Source: Nitrospinota bacterium
GTDB lineage: Bacteria; Nitrospinota_A; UBA7883; JACRLM01
Assembly: GCA_015231995.1 (NCBI GenBank)
Contig: JADGAO010000166.1
Coordinates: 1 to 7,678, forward strand
Reading direction: 5' to 3'
DNA: 7,678 bases
Shown: positions 1-6,619 of the stretch, piece after piece
Numbering within the stretch: position 1 is the stretch's first letter
Layout: every line of letters begins with the position of its first letter
Program-made: the position numbers and the translations under genes
Notes under the pieces: model-generated
Database searches by the model: none
Told to the model about the DNA's origin: nothing
The model's input: only the letters and a program-made list of their open reading frames with translations

Positions 1-32
1 TAAGAGAAAATATTAATACCACCCTCACCCTG

Positions 33-55
33 CCCTCTCCCCTCAAGGGAGAGGG
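33..55. repeat. REP-like inverted repeat (short hairpin)
   Basis: CCCTCTCCC (33-41) and GGGAGAGGG (47-55) form a perfect 9-bp stem around a 5-base loop. It sits in a C-rich context (CACCCTCACCCTG) of the kind seen in dispersed REP-like intergenic repeats. No T-tract follows on either side, so it is not a good intrinsic terminator. The rest of the 228-base leader before korA shows no convincing sigma-70 or sigma-54 promoter by eye; there is only a short direct repeat of TAGCGCCT (63-70 and 79-86 approximately). Confidence 0.6.
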
Positions 56-228
56 TAAGAATTAGCGCCTTGCGGAAGTAGCGCCTCGCGTTTTCACTAT
101 ATTGGTTTTATGCCGTGATGGCCGACGCGCTCCGGGTGGACGGATTAGCTCCATAAAATGAAGCTGGGCCGCCTTGCCGGAACAACAGGAGGCAGACCGG
201 TTTTGGCAACTAGTAATTTGGGAGATTT

Positions 229-1971
229 ATGACAGTGGCTGAAAAACGGAACGATCTGATTATCAGATTCGGCGGCGAGGGTGGCGAAGGCGTCATCTCT
301 TCTGGCGACATGGTGTCGCAGGCCGCAGTCCGGTCGGGTCTGGAGGTGCTCACCTTCAAGACGTTCCCGGCGGAGATCAGGGGTGGTTACGCCATGTACC
401 AGACCCGTTTCTCTCATGACAAGATCATGTCGGAGGGAACCGGGTTTGACGTTATGGTGGCGTTCAACCAGGAGGCTCTGGACAACAACGTAAAGCTTCT
501 GAGCGAAGGCAACGTCCTGGTTTACGACTATCCGGGCGGCGATATCGCCGAGGAACAGAAAATCCCCGGCGTCACTTGCTACGCAGTGCCTATGACTAAA
601 ATAGCCAAGGAAGACCTGGGTACCCTGCGCTCCAAAAACATGGTCGCCATGGGCGCGGTGGCGGAGCTTTTCGCCATCTCGATGGAGCAGATACGGGGAA
701 CTATCCAGTCCAAGTTCGGCAAAAAAGGCTCGGAAGTCGTCGAGGTCAACTTCAAGGCGCTCGACGCCGGGCGCGACCATGTTCGCAACAATATCAAGAA
801 GACCGATCCGTACCAAATGGATCCCGGCAAAACCGCCGCAAACACAATAATTCTTTCCGGTAACGACGCTGTGGGACTCGGCGCCCTTCTGGCCGGTTGC
901 AAATACTTCAGCGCATACCCGATTACCCCGGCTACGGAGGTGGCGATATTCCTGTCGAGGCATCTGCCCAAGGTGAATGGGGCGCTGGTTCAGGCGGAGG
1001 ACGAAATAGCTTCGCTGGCCAACGTGATAGGCGCGTCTTTCGGCGGGTTGAAGTCTATGACCGCAACTTCAGGCCCGGGGCTTTCGCTTATGCAGGAGCT
1101 TATCGGCATGGCCTCCATGATGGAGACGCCGCTGGTGATATGCGACGTGCAGAGAGGCGGGCCTTCTACCGGCCTGCCGACCAAGCATGAACAATCCGAT
1201 CTTCTGCTGGCGGCCCTCGGTTGCCACGGCGACGCTTCCAAAGTGGTGATAAGCCCGGAAGGCGTGGAAGACTGCATATATCTCACGGTCGAGGCGTTCA
1301 ACGTTGCGGAAAAATACCAAGTGCCTGTCTTGATACTCTCCGACGGGTCGCTTGGTTTCCGCACGGCTTCCATGAAACAGCCGGACCCGAAAAGCCTCCG
1401 CATAGTCAACCGCGAGCTTTATAACCCGTCAAACGGGGGCGAGTTCAAGAGGTATAAAGTGACGGAATCCGGCGTGTCGCCGATGTCCCTGCCCGGTATG
1501 CCTGGCGGGGCGTATATCTGCGCCAGCCTCGAGCACGCCGAGTCATCGGCCCCGCGTTATACGGCGGAAAACCACACGATGATGACCGACAAACGGTTCG
1601 GGAAACTCAAGGACCTCGAAGACTTCTTCCCGGCCACCGAAGCCGACGTCCAGGAAGGCGCGGAGTTGGGCGTTATCACATGGGGTTCCACGATAGGAGT
1701 CGCCCGCGAAGCTGTGGCCGATTTGAGGAAAACCGGGATGAAGATATCCGCGCTGTATCCCAAGCTGGTATGGCCGCTTCCGATGAAGGCTCTCAATGCG
1801 TTCTTAGCCAAGCACAAAAAGATAATCGTGCCGGAGGTCAACAAACAGGGCCAACTGGCGAAGATCATACGGATGGAAACCGGAGCGGATATTATAAGTT
1901 ACGCCATTTACGGCGGCATGCCCTTCTCACCGAAGATGCTGGCCGACAAGTTCAAGGAGGTGTCGAAATGA
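229..1971 (+). CDS. korA: 2-oxoacid:ferredoxin oxidoreductase, fused gamma-alpha subunit (probably 2-oxoglutarate, KorA)
   Basis: Alpha subunit of the thiamine-diphosphate enzyme that interconverts a 2-oxoacid plus CoA with acyl-CoA, CO2 and reduced ferredoxin in the cytoplasm. The 580-residue protein carries the gamma domain first (about 8-190; RFGGEGGEGV at 13-22 and FPAEIRGGY at 46-54). The alpha domain follows, with YPITP at 230-234, the EDEIA block at 257-261, TATSGPG at 278-284 and DVQRGGPSTG at 306-315. A C-terminal domain (about 478-575) carries the EVNKQGQL motif at 536-543. The gamma-alpha fusion and YPITP motif are typical of two-subunit archaeal-type and KorA enzymes. The ATG at 229 has GGAG 4 bases upstream and an in-frame stop at 214-216 just before it. 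It overlaps korB by ATGA. Substrate choice (2-oxoglutarate rather than pyruvate) is inferred from overall resemblance to KorA and is not proven by any single residue. Confidence 0.93.
   Translation: MTVAEKRNDLIIRFGGEGGEGVISSGDMVSQAAVRSGLEVLTFKTFPAEIRGGYAMYQTRFSHDKIMSEGTGFDVMVAFNQEALDNNVKLLSEGNVLVYDYPGGDIAEEQKIPGVTCYAVPMTKIAKEDLGTLRSKNMVAMGAVAELFAISMEQIRGTIQSKFGKKGSEVVEVNFKALDAGRDHVRNNIKKTDPYQMDPGKTAANTIILSGNDAVGLGALLAGCKYFSAYPITPATEVAIFLSRHLPKVNGALVQAEDEIASLANVIGASFGGLKSMTATSGPGLSLMQELIGMASMMETPLVICDVQRGGPSTGLPTKHEQSDLLLAALGCHGDASKVVISPEGVEDCIYLTVEAFNVAEKYQVPVLILSDGSLGFRTASMKQPDPKSLRIVNRELYNPSNGGEFKRYKVTESGVSPMSLPGMPGGAYICASLEHAESSAPRYTAENHTMMTDKRFGKLKDLEDFFPATEADVQEGAELGVITWGSTIGVAREAVADLRKTGMKISALYPKLVWPLPMKALNAFLAKHKKIIVPEVNKQGQLAKIIRMETGADIISYAIYGGMPFSPKMLADKFKEVSK
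1954..1960 (+). promoter_or_regulatory. Ribosome binding site deciding the korB start
   Basis: AAGGAGG lies 7 bases before the ATG at 1968, inside the last codons of korA. It fixes the korB start at 1968 rather than at an upstream in-frame ATG at 1680, which would run through korA in another frame. The ATGA overlap of start and stop suggests translational coupling, suited to equal amounts of the two subunits. Confidence 0.85.
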
Positions 1972-2840
1972 CAACAGCCACTGAGCCTCTGAAAGCGAAA
2001 GACTACAAGAGCGAGATTCCCCCGACCTGGTGCCCCGGTTGCGGCGACTACGGTGTGCTCAACGCCGTGCTCAAGGCGTTCGCCGACCTGCAGTTGGACA
2101 TCAACAAGACCGCGTTGGTGTCGGGTATCGGTTGCTCGTCACGTTTCCCCTATTTCGTGAAGACTTACGGAATGCACACGGCTCACGGGCGTTCGCTTCC
2201 CGTCGGCGCTGGATTGAAAATGGCCCGGCCCGACCTGGAAGTGGTGGTGTTCAGCGGCGATGGAGACGGCTTCTCCATCGGCGGCGGGCACGTGCCGCAT
2301 GTCGCTCGCAAGAACACAGACATCACTTATGTGGTGATGGACAACTCGATATACGGTTTGACGAAGGGACAGGTCTCCCCCACCAGCAAACAGGGCATGG
2401 TGACGGTCACGACCCCCTACGGCGCGCCGGATAACCCGGTCAACCCGGTCGCGTTCTGTCTGACATACGGGGCGACCTTTGTGGCGCAGAGCTACAGCTC
2501 CAAATCCAAACTGACGCAGGAGCTTGTGACGAAAGCGATCCAGCACAAAGGGTTCGCATTCGTAAACATCATCAGCCCCTGCCCGACGTTCAACAAGGTG
2601 GACACGTTCGATTCGTATAAAGAGCTGGTTTACGACATACCGGCGGATCACGACACGTCCGACCTCAACGCGGCCCTGCAACTTGCGTTCGAGGGGAAAA
2701 ACAGCGGGCGGGTGCCGACAGGCGTGTTGTACCAGACGCAGAAGCCCACGCTTGTGGACAAATTGAACGAAATCAGGAAAAAGGCCAACGGGTCGGACAA
2801 TTTCGACATGAACAAGATTATCGAGGCATACAAGCCTTAA
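1968..2840 (+). CDS. korB: 2-oxoacid:ferredoxin oxidoreductase, beta subunit (probably 2-oxoglutarate, KorB)
   Basis: Beta subunit, 290 residues, the partner of KorA; it binds thiamine diphosphate and an iron-sulfur cluster. Visible motifs are CPGCG at 22-26, GIGCSSR at 53-59, the HGR block at 73-75, the TPP/Mg motif beginning SGDGD at 96-100 with its Asn in MDNSIYGLTKGQ (124-135), and SPCPTFN at 203-209. Cys22, Cys25, Cys56 and Cys205 match the four cluster ligands known for KorB and PorB beta subunits. The GLTKGQxSPTS stretch is the family signature. Length is normal for the family (about 280-300). No separate ferredoxin-like delta subunit or gamma gene is present, consistent with the two-subunit KorAB form. 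An intrinsic terminator begins 13 bases after the stop, so the operon ends here. Confidence 0.93.
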   Translation: MTTATEPLKAKDYKSEIPPTWCPGCGDYGVLNAVLKAFADLQLDINKTALVSGIGCSSRFPYFVKTYGMHTAHGRSLPVGAGLKMARPDLEVVVFSGDGDGFSIGGGHVPHVARKNTDITYVVMDNSIYGLTKGQVSPTSKQGMVTVTTPYGAPDNPVNPVAFCLTYGATFVAQSYSSKSKLTQELVTKAIQHKGFAFVNIISPCPTFNKVDTFDSYKELVYDIPADHDTSDLNAALQLAFEGKNSGRVPTGVLYQTQKPTLVDKLNEIRKKANGSDNFDMNKIIEAYKP

Positions 2841-2852
2841 GAATCGGAATCC

Positions 2853-2888
2853 ACCCCTCTTCCGCGCATGTGGAAGAGGGGTTTTTTT
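2853..2888 (+). terminator. Intrinsic terminator of the korAB operon
   Basis: CCCCTCTTCC (2854-2863) pairs perfectly with GGAAGAGGGG (2872-2881). A G-U and a C-G pair can extend the stem inwards, leaving a GCAT loop. Seven T residues follow at 2882-2888. Placement just after the korB stop at 2840 fits a classical rho-independent terminator. Confidence 0.93.
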
Positions 2889-3007
2889 ATTAAGGGGGTT
2901 GCGCGCCGTCTCCCCTCCCCTATCGCCAGGCCCGATCCGAATTCCGAAGCAGATGATGATGTGGCAATATAGGGGCTGTCTCCCAAATGCTCGGCGTGGG
3001 TGTTCTT

Positions 3008-3194
3008 GTACATTGCAGGGCGAAGTGAAGCTTCCATCCCTTTCCCTCCCCTTAGCAAGGGGAGGTGGCGCGTAATCGCGCCGGAGGGGTAGCCCCCCTG
3101 AAAAGGGGGGTGGCGCAAAGCGCCGGGGGGTTAAACCCCCTCGCAACTGCGTTGCGGTCCCCCCTACTAAGGGGGACAAAAGGGGGGTGTTCTT
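3008..3194. mobile_element. Segment inserted into the miniature element, with target duplication
   Basis: These 187 bases are absent from the copy at 4888-5000. They are bounded by a direct repeat GGGTGTTCTT (2998-3007 and 3185-3194), while the uninterrupted copy has a single AGTGTTCTT at the corresponding place. This is the pattern left by an insertion that duplicated 8-10 target bases. The left part (about 3013-3038) resembles the GCGAAGTGAAG-ATCCATC repeat seen at 6816-6834. The rest is a run of GC-rich hairpins. No terminal inverted repeats and no credible coding sequence are visible. Confidence 0.6.
3044..3132. repeat. Tandem pair of double-hairpin repeat units
   Basis: Unit 1 (3044-3090) and unit 2 (3093-3132) share one architecture: a C-run/G-run hairpin (arms CTCCCCTT/AAGGGGAG in unit 1, CCCCCC/GGGGGG in unit 2), then TGGCGC with a second small hairpin closing at GCGCCG, then a G-rich tail ending GGGGT or GGGGTT. 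A third, diverged hairpin (CCCCCTACTAAGGGGG, about 3162-3177) follows. These look like degenerate copies of a dispersed palindromic repeat and not like a gene or terminator. Confidence 0.6.
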
Positions 3195-3210
3195 CACCCC
3201 GCCGTCCTCG

Positions 3211-3270
3211 GTAGGGGCGGCTTGGGAGCCGCCCTTCCTTAAAGACGGGCGCGTCGCGACGCGCCCCTAC
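3211..3270. repeat. Palindromic 60-base repeat with GTAGGGGCG/CGCCCCTAC ends, nested in copy 1
   Basis: The ends GTAGGGGCG (3211-3219) and CGCCCCTAC (3262-3270) are perfect inverted repeats. Inside lie a hairpin GGGCGGCT/AGCCGCCC (3215-3222 with 3227-3234) and a perfect 20-base palindrome at 3247-3266. The segment has no counterpart in the copy at 4888-5000, where the flanking parts run together, so it probably arrived as a second insertion. A related hairpin stands alone at 6971-6990. Confidence 0.65.
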
Positions 3271-3313
3271 GAAGGCCGATGTGAACGCCTCGAACAGCGT
3301 TTATTGTTTCTGT

Positions 3314-3344
3314 TTTACACCATTTGGCGACAGCTCCATATAAC
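3314..3344 (+). promoter_or_regulatory. Possible hybrid promoter at the right edge of the miniature element
   Basis: TTTACA (3314-3319) inside the element end and TATAAC (3339-3344), made largely from the ATATA target duplication, could act as -35 and -10 boxes. The 19-base spacing is longer than ideal. The next gene starts at 3367 with AAGGA at 3353-3357, leaving only a very short leader. Only 24 bases separate the duplication from the start codon, so whatever drives this gene must lie in or very near the element. Confidence 0.25.
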
Positions 3345-3366
3345 GCCATACGAAGGATGAAACGTT

Positions 3367-4947
3367 GTGAGTTTAACTGAACCTGACGAATCCGCCATCA
3401 CGCCATCGCCTGCAAAAAAGCGCAGGAACGCCATTGGCCGTATCCACAAGCTGGCGGGGATTGTCGCCGCGTTGTGGCTTGCGGTTATCGGCGCGACCGG
3501 TTTCCTGCTCAACCAGAAGGACTGGCGATGGATTTGGCAAACCACCGTCCCGGAATCTCTCCTTCCCAAAAAGACTCTCGAAACAGCCGCCGAAATGGAA
3601 GTGGCGTTTTACCGTATCGATCCGGGCGACCCTTCCCGCAGGATAGCCGCCGGACGCAGGGGCGCATGGTTGAGCGATGACGCTGGGAATAGCTGGCGAA
3701 ACGCCTTGTTTTCGGGGCTTCCCCCCGGCGAATCCCCGCAAGTGTTTTCCATCGTGGCCAACTCCGGCTCCGACTGGAACGATCTATGGCTCGCCACGGA
3801 CGACGGCATATGGATGAGCATCAACCGGGCGGTATCGTTCGAACGCTTAGCCATGCCCGGTGTTTTTGTGAGCTCCCTGGCGCAAGGGTCCACGCCCGAT
3901 GAGCTTATCGGGGTTGCGGACAGAAGCAGTGTGTTCACGCTGGATAAACGTAGCTTGGTTGTAAAATGGGTTAACCTCTCCCGTCCATCGTCCGATCAAC
4001 TGCCCGATTCCGTCAGCGTCTCCCGTTTCGTCAGCGACCTGCATCACGGGCGCGGGATAGTTACGGGTATCGTGTCCACCCTCATGAGCGACATCGCTGG
4101 AATCGCTCTGATACTGCTTCCGATCACCGGCGTTCTGTTCTGGTTGTTATCGTCGAAATGGAAAAAAAACCGCTCCAACCCTGTAAACGATGAACGCCAT
4201 TTGACGGCCATGCGCCGGTTTCGCATGGGCCACGGGGCGATAATGGGAATCGTCGCGACGATACCTATTCTCTATCTTTCCGTAACCGGCGTGATGATGG
4301 GGCACAGGGAGGAGATTCTGGAGTGGATGACCTCCAACAGGATCGCGTACAAATGGCTCACTCCCGCTTACGGGCTTTCGGACTGGAACATGGAAATATA
4401 CAGCGTCGCCGGATATCCGGGCGAGGCTGGCAAGTTCAGCCTGGGCGTCCGAAGCGGGTTTTATACGACTGCCGATAACGGAGCCACATGGGAACGCGAA
4501 AAAATCCCCGGGCCTTCATCGTTTTTCGTCTGGACGACCCGCAGGATGGGCGGCGACCTGTTCATCGGCGCAATGGGAGGGCCGAACCTGCAAAAGCTTA
4601 ACGGCGGGGAATGGAAAATCGTCAAAGGGGCGGGTCACATGCCCACGGATGTGTTTACAGGATTGAAAAGCGAACGGGTCTGGAAAAGTCACAGAGGATT
4701 CCTTGCCGAAAGCGGGAAGAAACGGGGAGAGTATGAGAAGTTCGAAACCGGCAGGCCGACGCCAGCAGGGGTGTCTGTTTATTATTTAATCACAAACATT
4801 CACAGCGGATTGGTTTTTCATTCACAATGGAAATGGGTCAACGACTTTTTCGCCGTTTTGGCTGTTATCCTGTGCGTCACCGGGCTTGGGGCCGTCTCCC
4901 GAATGCTCGGCGTGAGTGTTCTTCACCCCACCGTCCACCGAGGGTGA
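3367..4947 (+). CDS. Duplicated PepSY-TM-like membrane protein with Asp-box ectodomains
   Basis: A 526-residue inner-membrane protein with four predicted helices (about 27-48, 236-262, 288-311, 490-512). The helix borders match PepSY-associated TM proteins: RIHKLAG before helix 1, LHHG then ITGVLFW around helix 2, GHG and SVTG around helix 3, and IHSG then VTG around helix 4. The two halves look like repeats of one helix-ectodomain-helix module. Each ectodomain, predicted periplasmic from the basic cytoplasmic loops, carries a perfect Asp-box at an equivalent place (SDDAGNSW at 103-110 and TADNGATW at 368-375). Histidines at the helix edges (27, 226, 227, 289, 313, 479) could hold heme, since some PepSY-TM proteins such as FoxB are heme-containing ferrisiderophore reductases; a role here in iron or electron transfer is inference. 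GTG at 3367 is the first start after an in-frame stop at 3358, with AAGGA 9 bases upstream. The last 19 residues are encoded by a miniature element. Confidence 0.8.
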   Translation: MSLTEPDESAITPSPAKKRRNAIGRIHKLAGIVAALWLAVIGATGFLLNQKDWRWIWQTTVPESLLPKKTLETAAEMEVAFYRIDPGDPSRRIAAGRRGAWLSDDAGNSWRNALFSGLPPGESPQVFSIVANSGSDWNDLWLATDDGIWMSINRAVSFERLAMPGVFVSSLAQGSTPDELIGVADRSSVFTLDKRSLVVKWVNLSRPSSDQLPDSVSVSRFVSDLHHGRGIVTGIVSTLMSDIAGIALILLPITGVLFWLLSSKWKKNRSNPVNDERHLTAMRRFRMGHGAIMGIVATIPILYLSVTGVMMGHREEILEWMTSNRIAYKWLTPAYGLSDWNMEIYSVAGYPGEAGKFSLGVRSGFYTTADNGATWEREKIPGPSSFFVWTTRRMGGDLFIGAMGGPNLQKLNGGEWKIVKGAGHMPTDVFTGLKSERVWKSHRGFLAESGKKRGEYEKFETGRPTPAGVSVYYLITNIHSGLVFHSQWKWVNDFFAVLAVILCVTGLGAVSRMLGVSVLHPTVHRG

Positions 4948-5000
4948 AAAGCGCCTCGAACAGCGTTTGTCGCTTCCGTTTTACCATTTTGGCGACAGCC
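4888..5000. mobile_element. Miniature inverted-repeat element, copy 2 (uninterrupted, 113 bases)
   Basis: The first 35 bases differ from copy 1 at only three positions. The last 50 or so (from CGCCTCGAACAGCG to the GGCGACAGC end) match copy 1 with scattered substitutions and small indels. It lies in the same orientation as copy 1, so the two form direct repeats around the gene at 3367. Its first 60 bases are read as codons 508-527 of that gene, including the TGA stop at 4945-4947. No clear target duplication is visible. The right end, read in reverse complement, contains AAAACGGAA followed by ACGCT, reminiscent of Tn3-family terminal repeats. Confidence 0.75.
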
Positions 5001-5057
5001 ACAAGAGCAAAAGTTGGAAGAACTTGACGTTAAACCCGTATTCCGAAGTTGAGGAGA

Positions 5058-5117
5058 GATTCTTCGCTATCGCTCAGAATGACAATATTGCTAACGTGTC
5101 ACATGCGCAGGCTCCTT
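5058..5117 (-). repeat. Dispersed GTCATTCTGA-type repeat, copy A
   Basis: Read on the minus strand, this contains a 25-base stretch from CACGTT to GTCATTCTGA that matches 6781-6805 with a single mismatch. It is followed by GCGAAGAATC, and preceded by AAGGAG and GCAT at positions comparable to those in the other copy. It is inverted relative to that copy, so the two bracket the response regulator gene. The class (TGTCATTCTGAGCG...GCGAAGAATC) is a common intergenic repeat in many bacteria. The rest of the 265 bases between the two convergent genes is the tail of the miniature element plus about 95 bases in which I see no terminator or gene. Confidence 0.7.
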
Positions 5118-5212
5118 GAAAAGCGTTTATCCCAAATCTCGAAATAGAGCCGGCATGAATGGTATTGGTGAAATATGAAATTTCAGGGAAGCGTTACGCG
5201 TTTCCGCAAGAG

Positions 5213-6619
5213 CTACTTCTTTCTATAGAACATTCCCCGATCCACTTTGAGAAGATCGGCCGCCCGGCTTTTATTGTTCCCGCACATTTCCAGCGAAAGC
5301 TGAAGAGCCTGGCTGACTATATTATCGAGCGACACATCCTTGCTCGGCAGGGAAATGTGAAGAGCGAATGCGTTATTTTCCATGTGCGCGCCGACATGCT
5401 CCCTGTTGCCCTGTTTGCCGAATATTATCAGATGCCGGGGCTGGATCAACCCGTCGTCGGTCAGGATTGCCGCGCGTTCGATACAGTTTTTTAGCTCCCT
5501 CACATTTCCGGGCCAATGGTAGTCCATCAACGCCTCCATTGCCTTCTCGGATATCCCGGGCAACGGTTTGCCGAATTCCTTCCTGAACTGGTCCAGAAAA
5601 TAATGCGAGAGGGTGGATACGTCTTCCTTGCGTTCCCGGAGTGGCGGGATGCGGATAGGGAACATGTTGACGCGGTGGCACAGGTCTTCGCGGAAAGACC
5701 CCATGCGGGCAAGCTCGGTCAGGTCGTTGTGCGAAGCCACTATTAGCCTGAATTCGGCCTTGATCTGTTTATTGGAGCCGAGCATTTCATAGGTCTTTTC
5801 CTGCAGTACCCGCAGGAGCTTCACCTGCAAGTCCAACGGCATATCGCCGATTTCGTCCAGGAGGAGCGTTCCTTTTTTAGCCATGTCCATTTTGCCGGGA
5901 CGGTCTTTATCAGCGCTGGTGAACGCGCCCCGAACGTGCCCGAAAAGCTCGCTCTCCATCAAACCCGCCGGCATACCCGCGCAGTTGACGGCGACGAAAC
6001 TTGTGTCAAGGCCGCTACCGGCGTTGTGTATGGCCCTTGCCAACACTTCTTTTCCAACGCCGCTTTCCCCGTAGATGGCCACTGTGGCGCCGGGGATCAT
6101 CGCCACTTTTGCCGCCAGTTTCAACGCATCCGCCATCGCAGGGGATACCGTGACGATATCCTGGAAGTTGAATTGCTGTTTGATCTGGCTTTTGAGCCTT
6201 TTGTTTTCTTCGCTGAGTTTGAAGTGGTTTATCGAGTTGCGGATAGTCGTTAAAACTTTATTGGGATCGCACGGTTTCTGGATGTAATCGTAAATCCCCA
6301 GCTTCATACACGCCACTGCGTTGTCCACCGATCCATAACCGGTCAGTATCACATACGGCATATTCATGCGCCGGGCGCGCACTTCCTTGTAAAGAGCCAC
6401 TCCGTCCATTTCGGGCATAGAGTAGTCGGCCAGAATGATATCCACTTCCGAGTTGGTGAGGATATTGAGGGCCTCGTTACCGCTGGTAGCTTTGAGGCAG
6501 TTCATCCCGCCTTTTCCCAGTATCTCGGAAAAAACGGAAAGCGATACGTCGTCATCGTCAACGATAAGAGCTGTGGCGTCTATTTTGCCGTAAGCGCCAC
6601 TGAAAGCCGTTTCAGTCAT
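5213..6619 (-). CDS. Sigma-54-dependent response regulator (NtrC family)
   Basis: A 468-residue cytoplasmic transcription activator. A receiver domain (about 15-130) has acidic residues 21-24, phosphoacceptor Asp65 (LADYSMPEMDG), Thr93 and Lys115. The AAA+ domain (about 155-385) has Walker A GESGVGKE at 184-191, a GAFTSA loop at 231-236, Walker B LLLDEIGD at 252-259, the FREDL segment at 309-313 and WPGNVREL at 369-376. A Fis-type helix-turn-helix ends the protein (about 434-468). Phosphorylation by a histidine kinase would license ATP-driven opening of sigma-54 promoters. GAFTSA departs from the usual GAFTGA, which contacts sigma-54. The protein stops at YRKK, several residues earlier than the usual Fis-domain tail. 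The start ATG has only a weak GAAG ribosome site. No kinase gene and no sigma-54 promoter were found nearby, so its signal and targets are unknown. Confidence 0.92.
   Translation of the reverse strand: MTETAFSGAYGKIDATALIVDDDDVSLSVFSEILGKGGMNCLKATSGNEALNILTNSEVDIILADYSMPEMDGVALYKEVRARRMNMPYVILTGYGSVDNAVACMKLGIYDYIQKPCDPNKVLTTIRNSINHFKLSEENKRLKSQIKQQFNFQDIVTVSPAMADALKLAAKVAMIPGATVAIYGESGVGKEVLARAIHNAGSGLDTSFVAVNCAGMPAGLMESELFGHVRGAFTSADKDRPGKMDMAKKGTLLLDEIGDMPLDLQVKLLRVLQEKTYEMLGSNKQIKAEFRLIVASHNDLTELARMGSFREDLCHRVNMFPIRIPPLRERKEDVSTLSHYFLDQFRKEFGKPLPGISEKAMEALMDYHWPGNVRELKNCIERAAILTDDGLIQPRHLIIFGKQGNREHVGAHMENNAFALHISLPSKDVSLDNIVSQALQLSLEMCGNNKSRAADLLKVDRGMFYRKK

Larger units (their letters stand above)
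2972..3337. mobile_element. Miniature inverted-repeat element, copy 1 (interrupted by two further repeats)
   Basis: The left end GGGGCTGTCTCCCAAATG and the reverse complement of the right end, GGAGCTGTCGCCAAATG, form imperfect terminal inverted repeats of about 17 bases. The element is flanked by a perfect 5-base direct repeat ATATA (2967-2971 and 3338-3342), as expected of a target-site duplication. Its outer parts (2972-3007 and about 3285-3335) match the 113-base copy at 4888-5000 in the same orientation. Copy 1 is longer because two extra segments, 3008-3194 and 3211-3270, interrupt it. It encodes no transposase, so it is a non-autonomous element. The GGGG start and 5-base AT-rich duplication resemble Tn3-family miniature elements; the family assignment is tentative. 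Confidence 0.75.

Noticed and set aside
200..222. Sigma-54-like promoter TTGGCA...TTTG before korA
   Set aside because: The -24 part has TGGCA but the -12 GC is missing at the right spacing, and the site lies within 25 bases of the start codon.
145..963. A 272-codon open frame on the minus strand
   Set aside because: It lies antisense to the well-supported korA gene and resembles no known domain; it is a shadow produced by GC-rich codon use.
1680..1967. Upstream extension of korB to an ATG at 1680
   Set aside because: The extra 96 codons overlap korA in another frame and look non-coding; AAGGAGG just before the ATG at 1968 sets the start.
3044..3194. CRISPR-like array from regularly spaced hairpins
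   Set aside because: The units are palindromic, unequal, adjacent and without spacers of uniform length; they fit dispersed palindromic repeats.
2139..3197. A 352-codon open frame on the minus strand
   Set aside because: It runs antisense to korB and then through the GC-rich hairpin repeats, giving low-complexity proline/glycine/arginine sequence at its start; no family resemblance.
5159..5494. A 111-codon plus-strand frame
   Set aside because: It is antisense to the Fis and AAA+ end of the response regulator and has no convincing ribosome site or domain.
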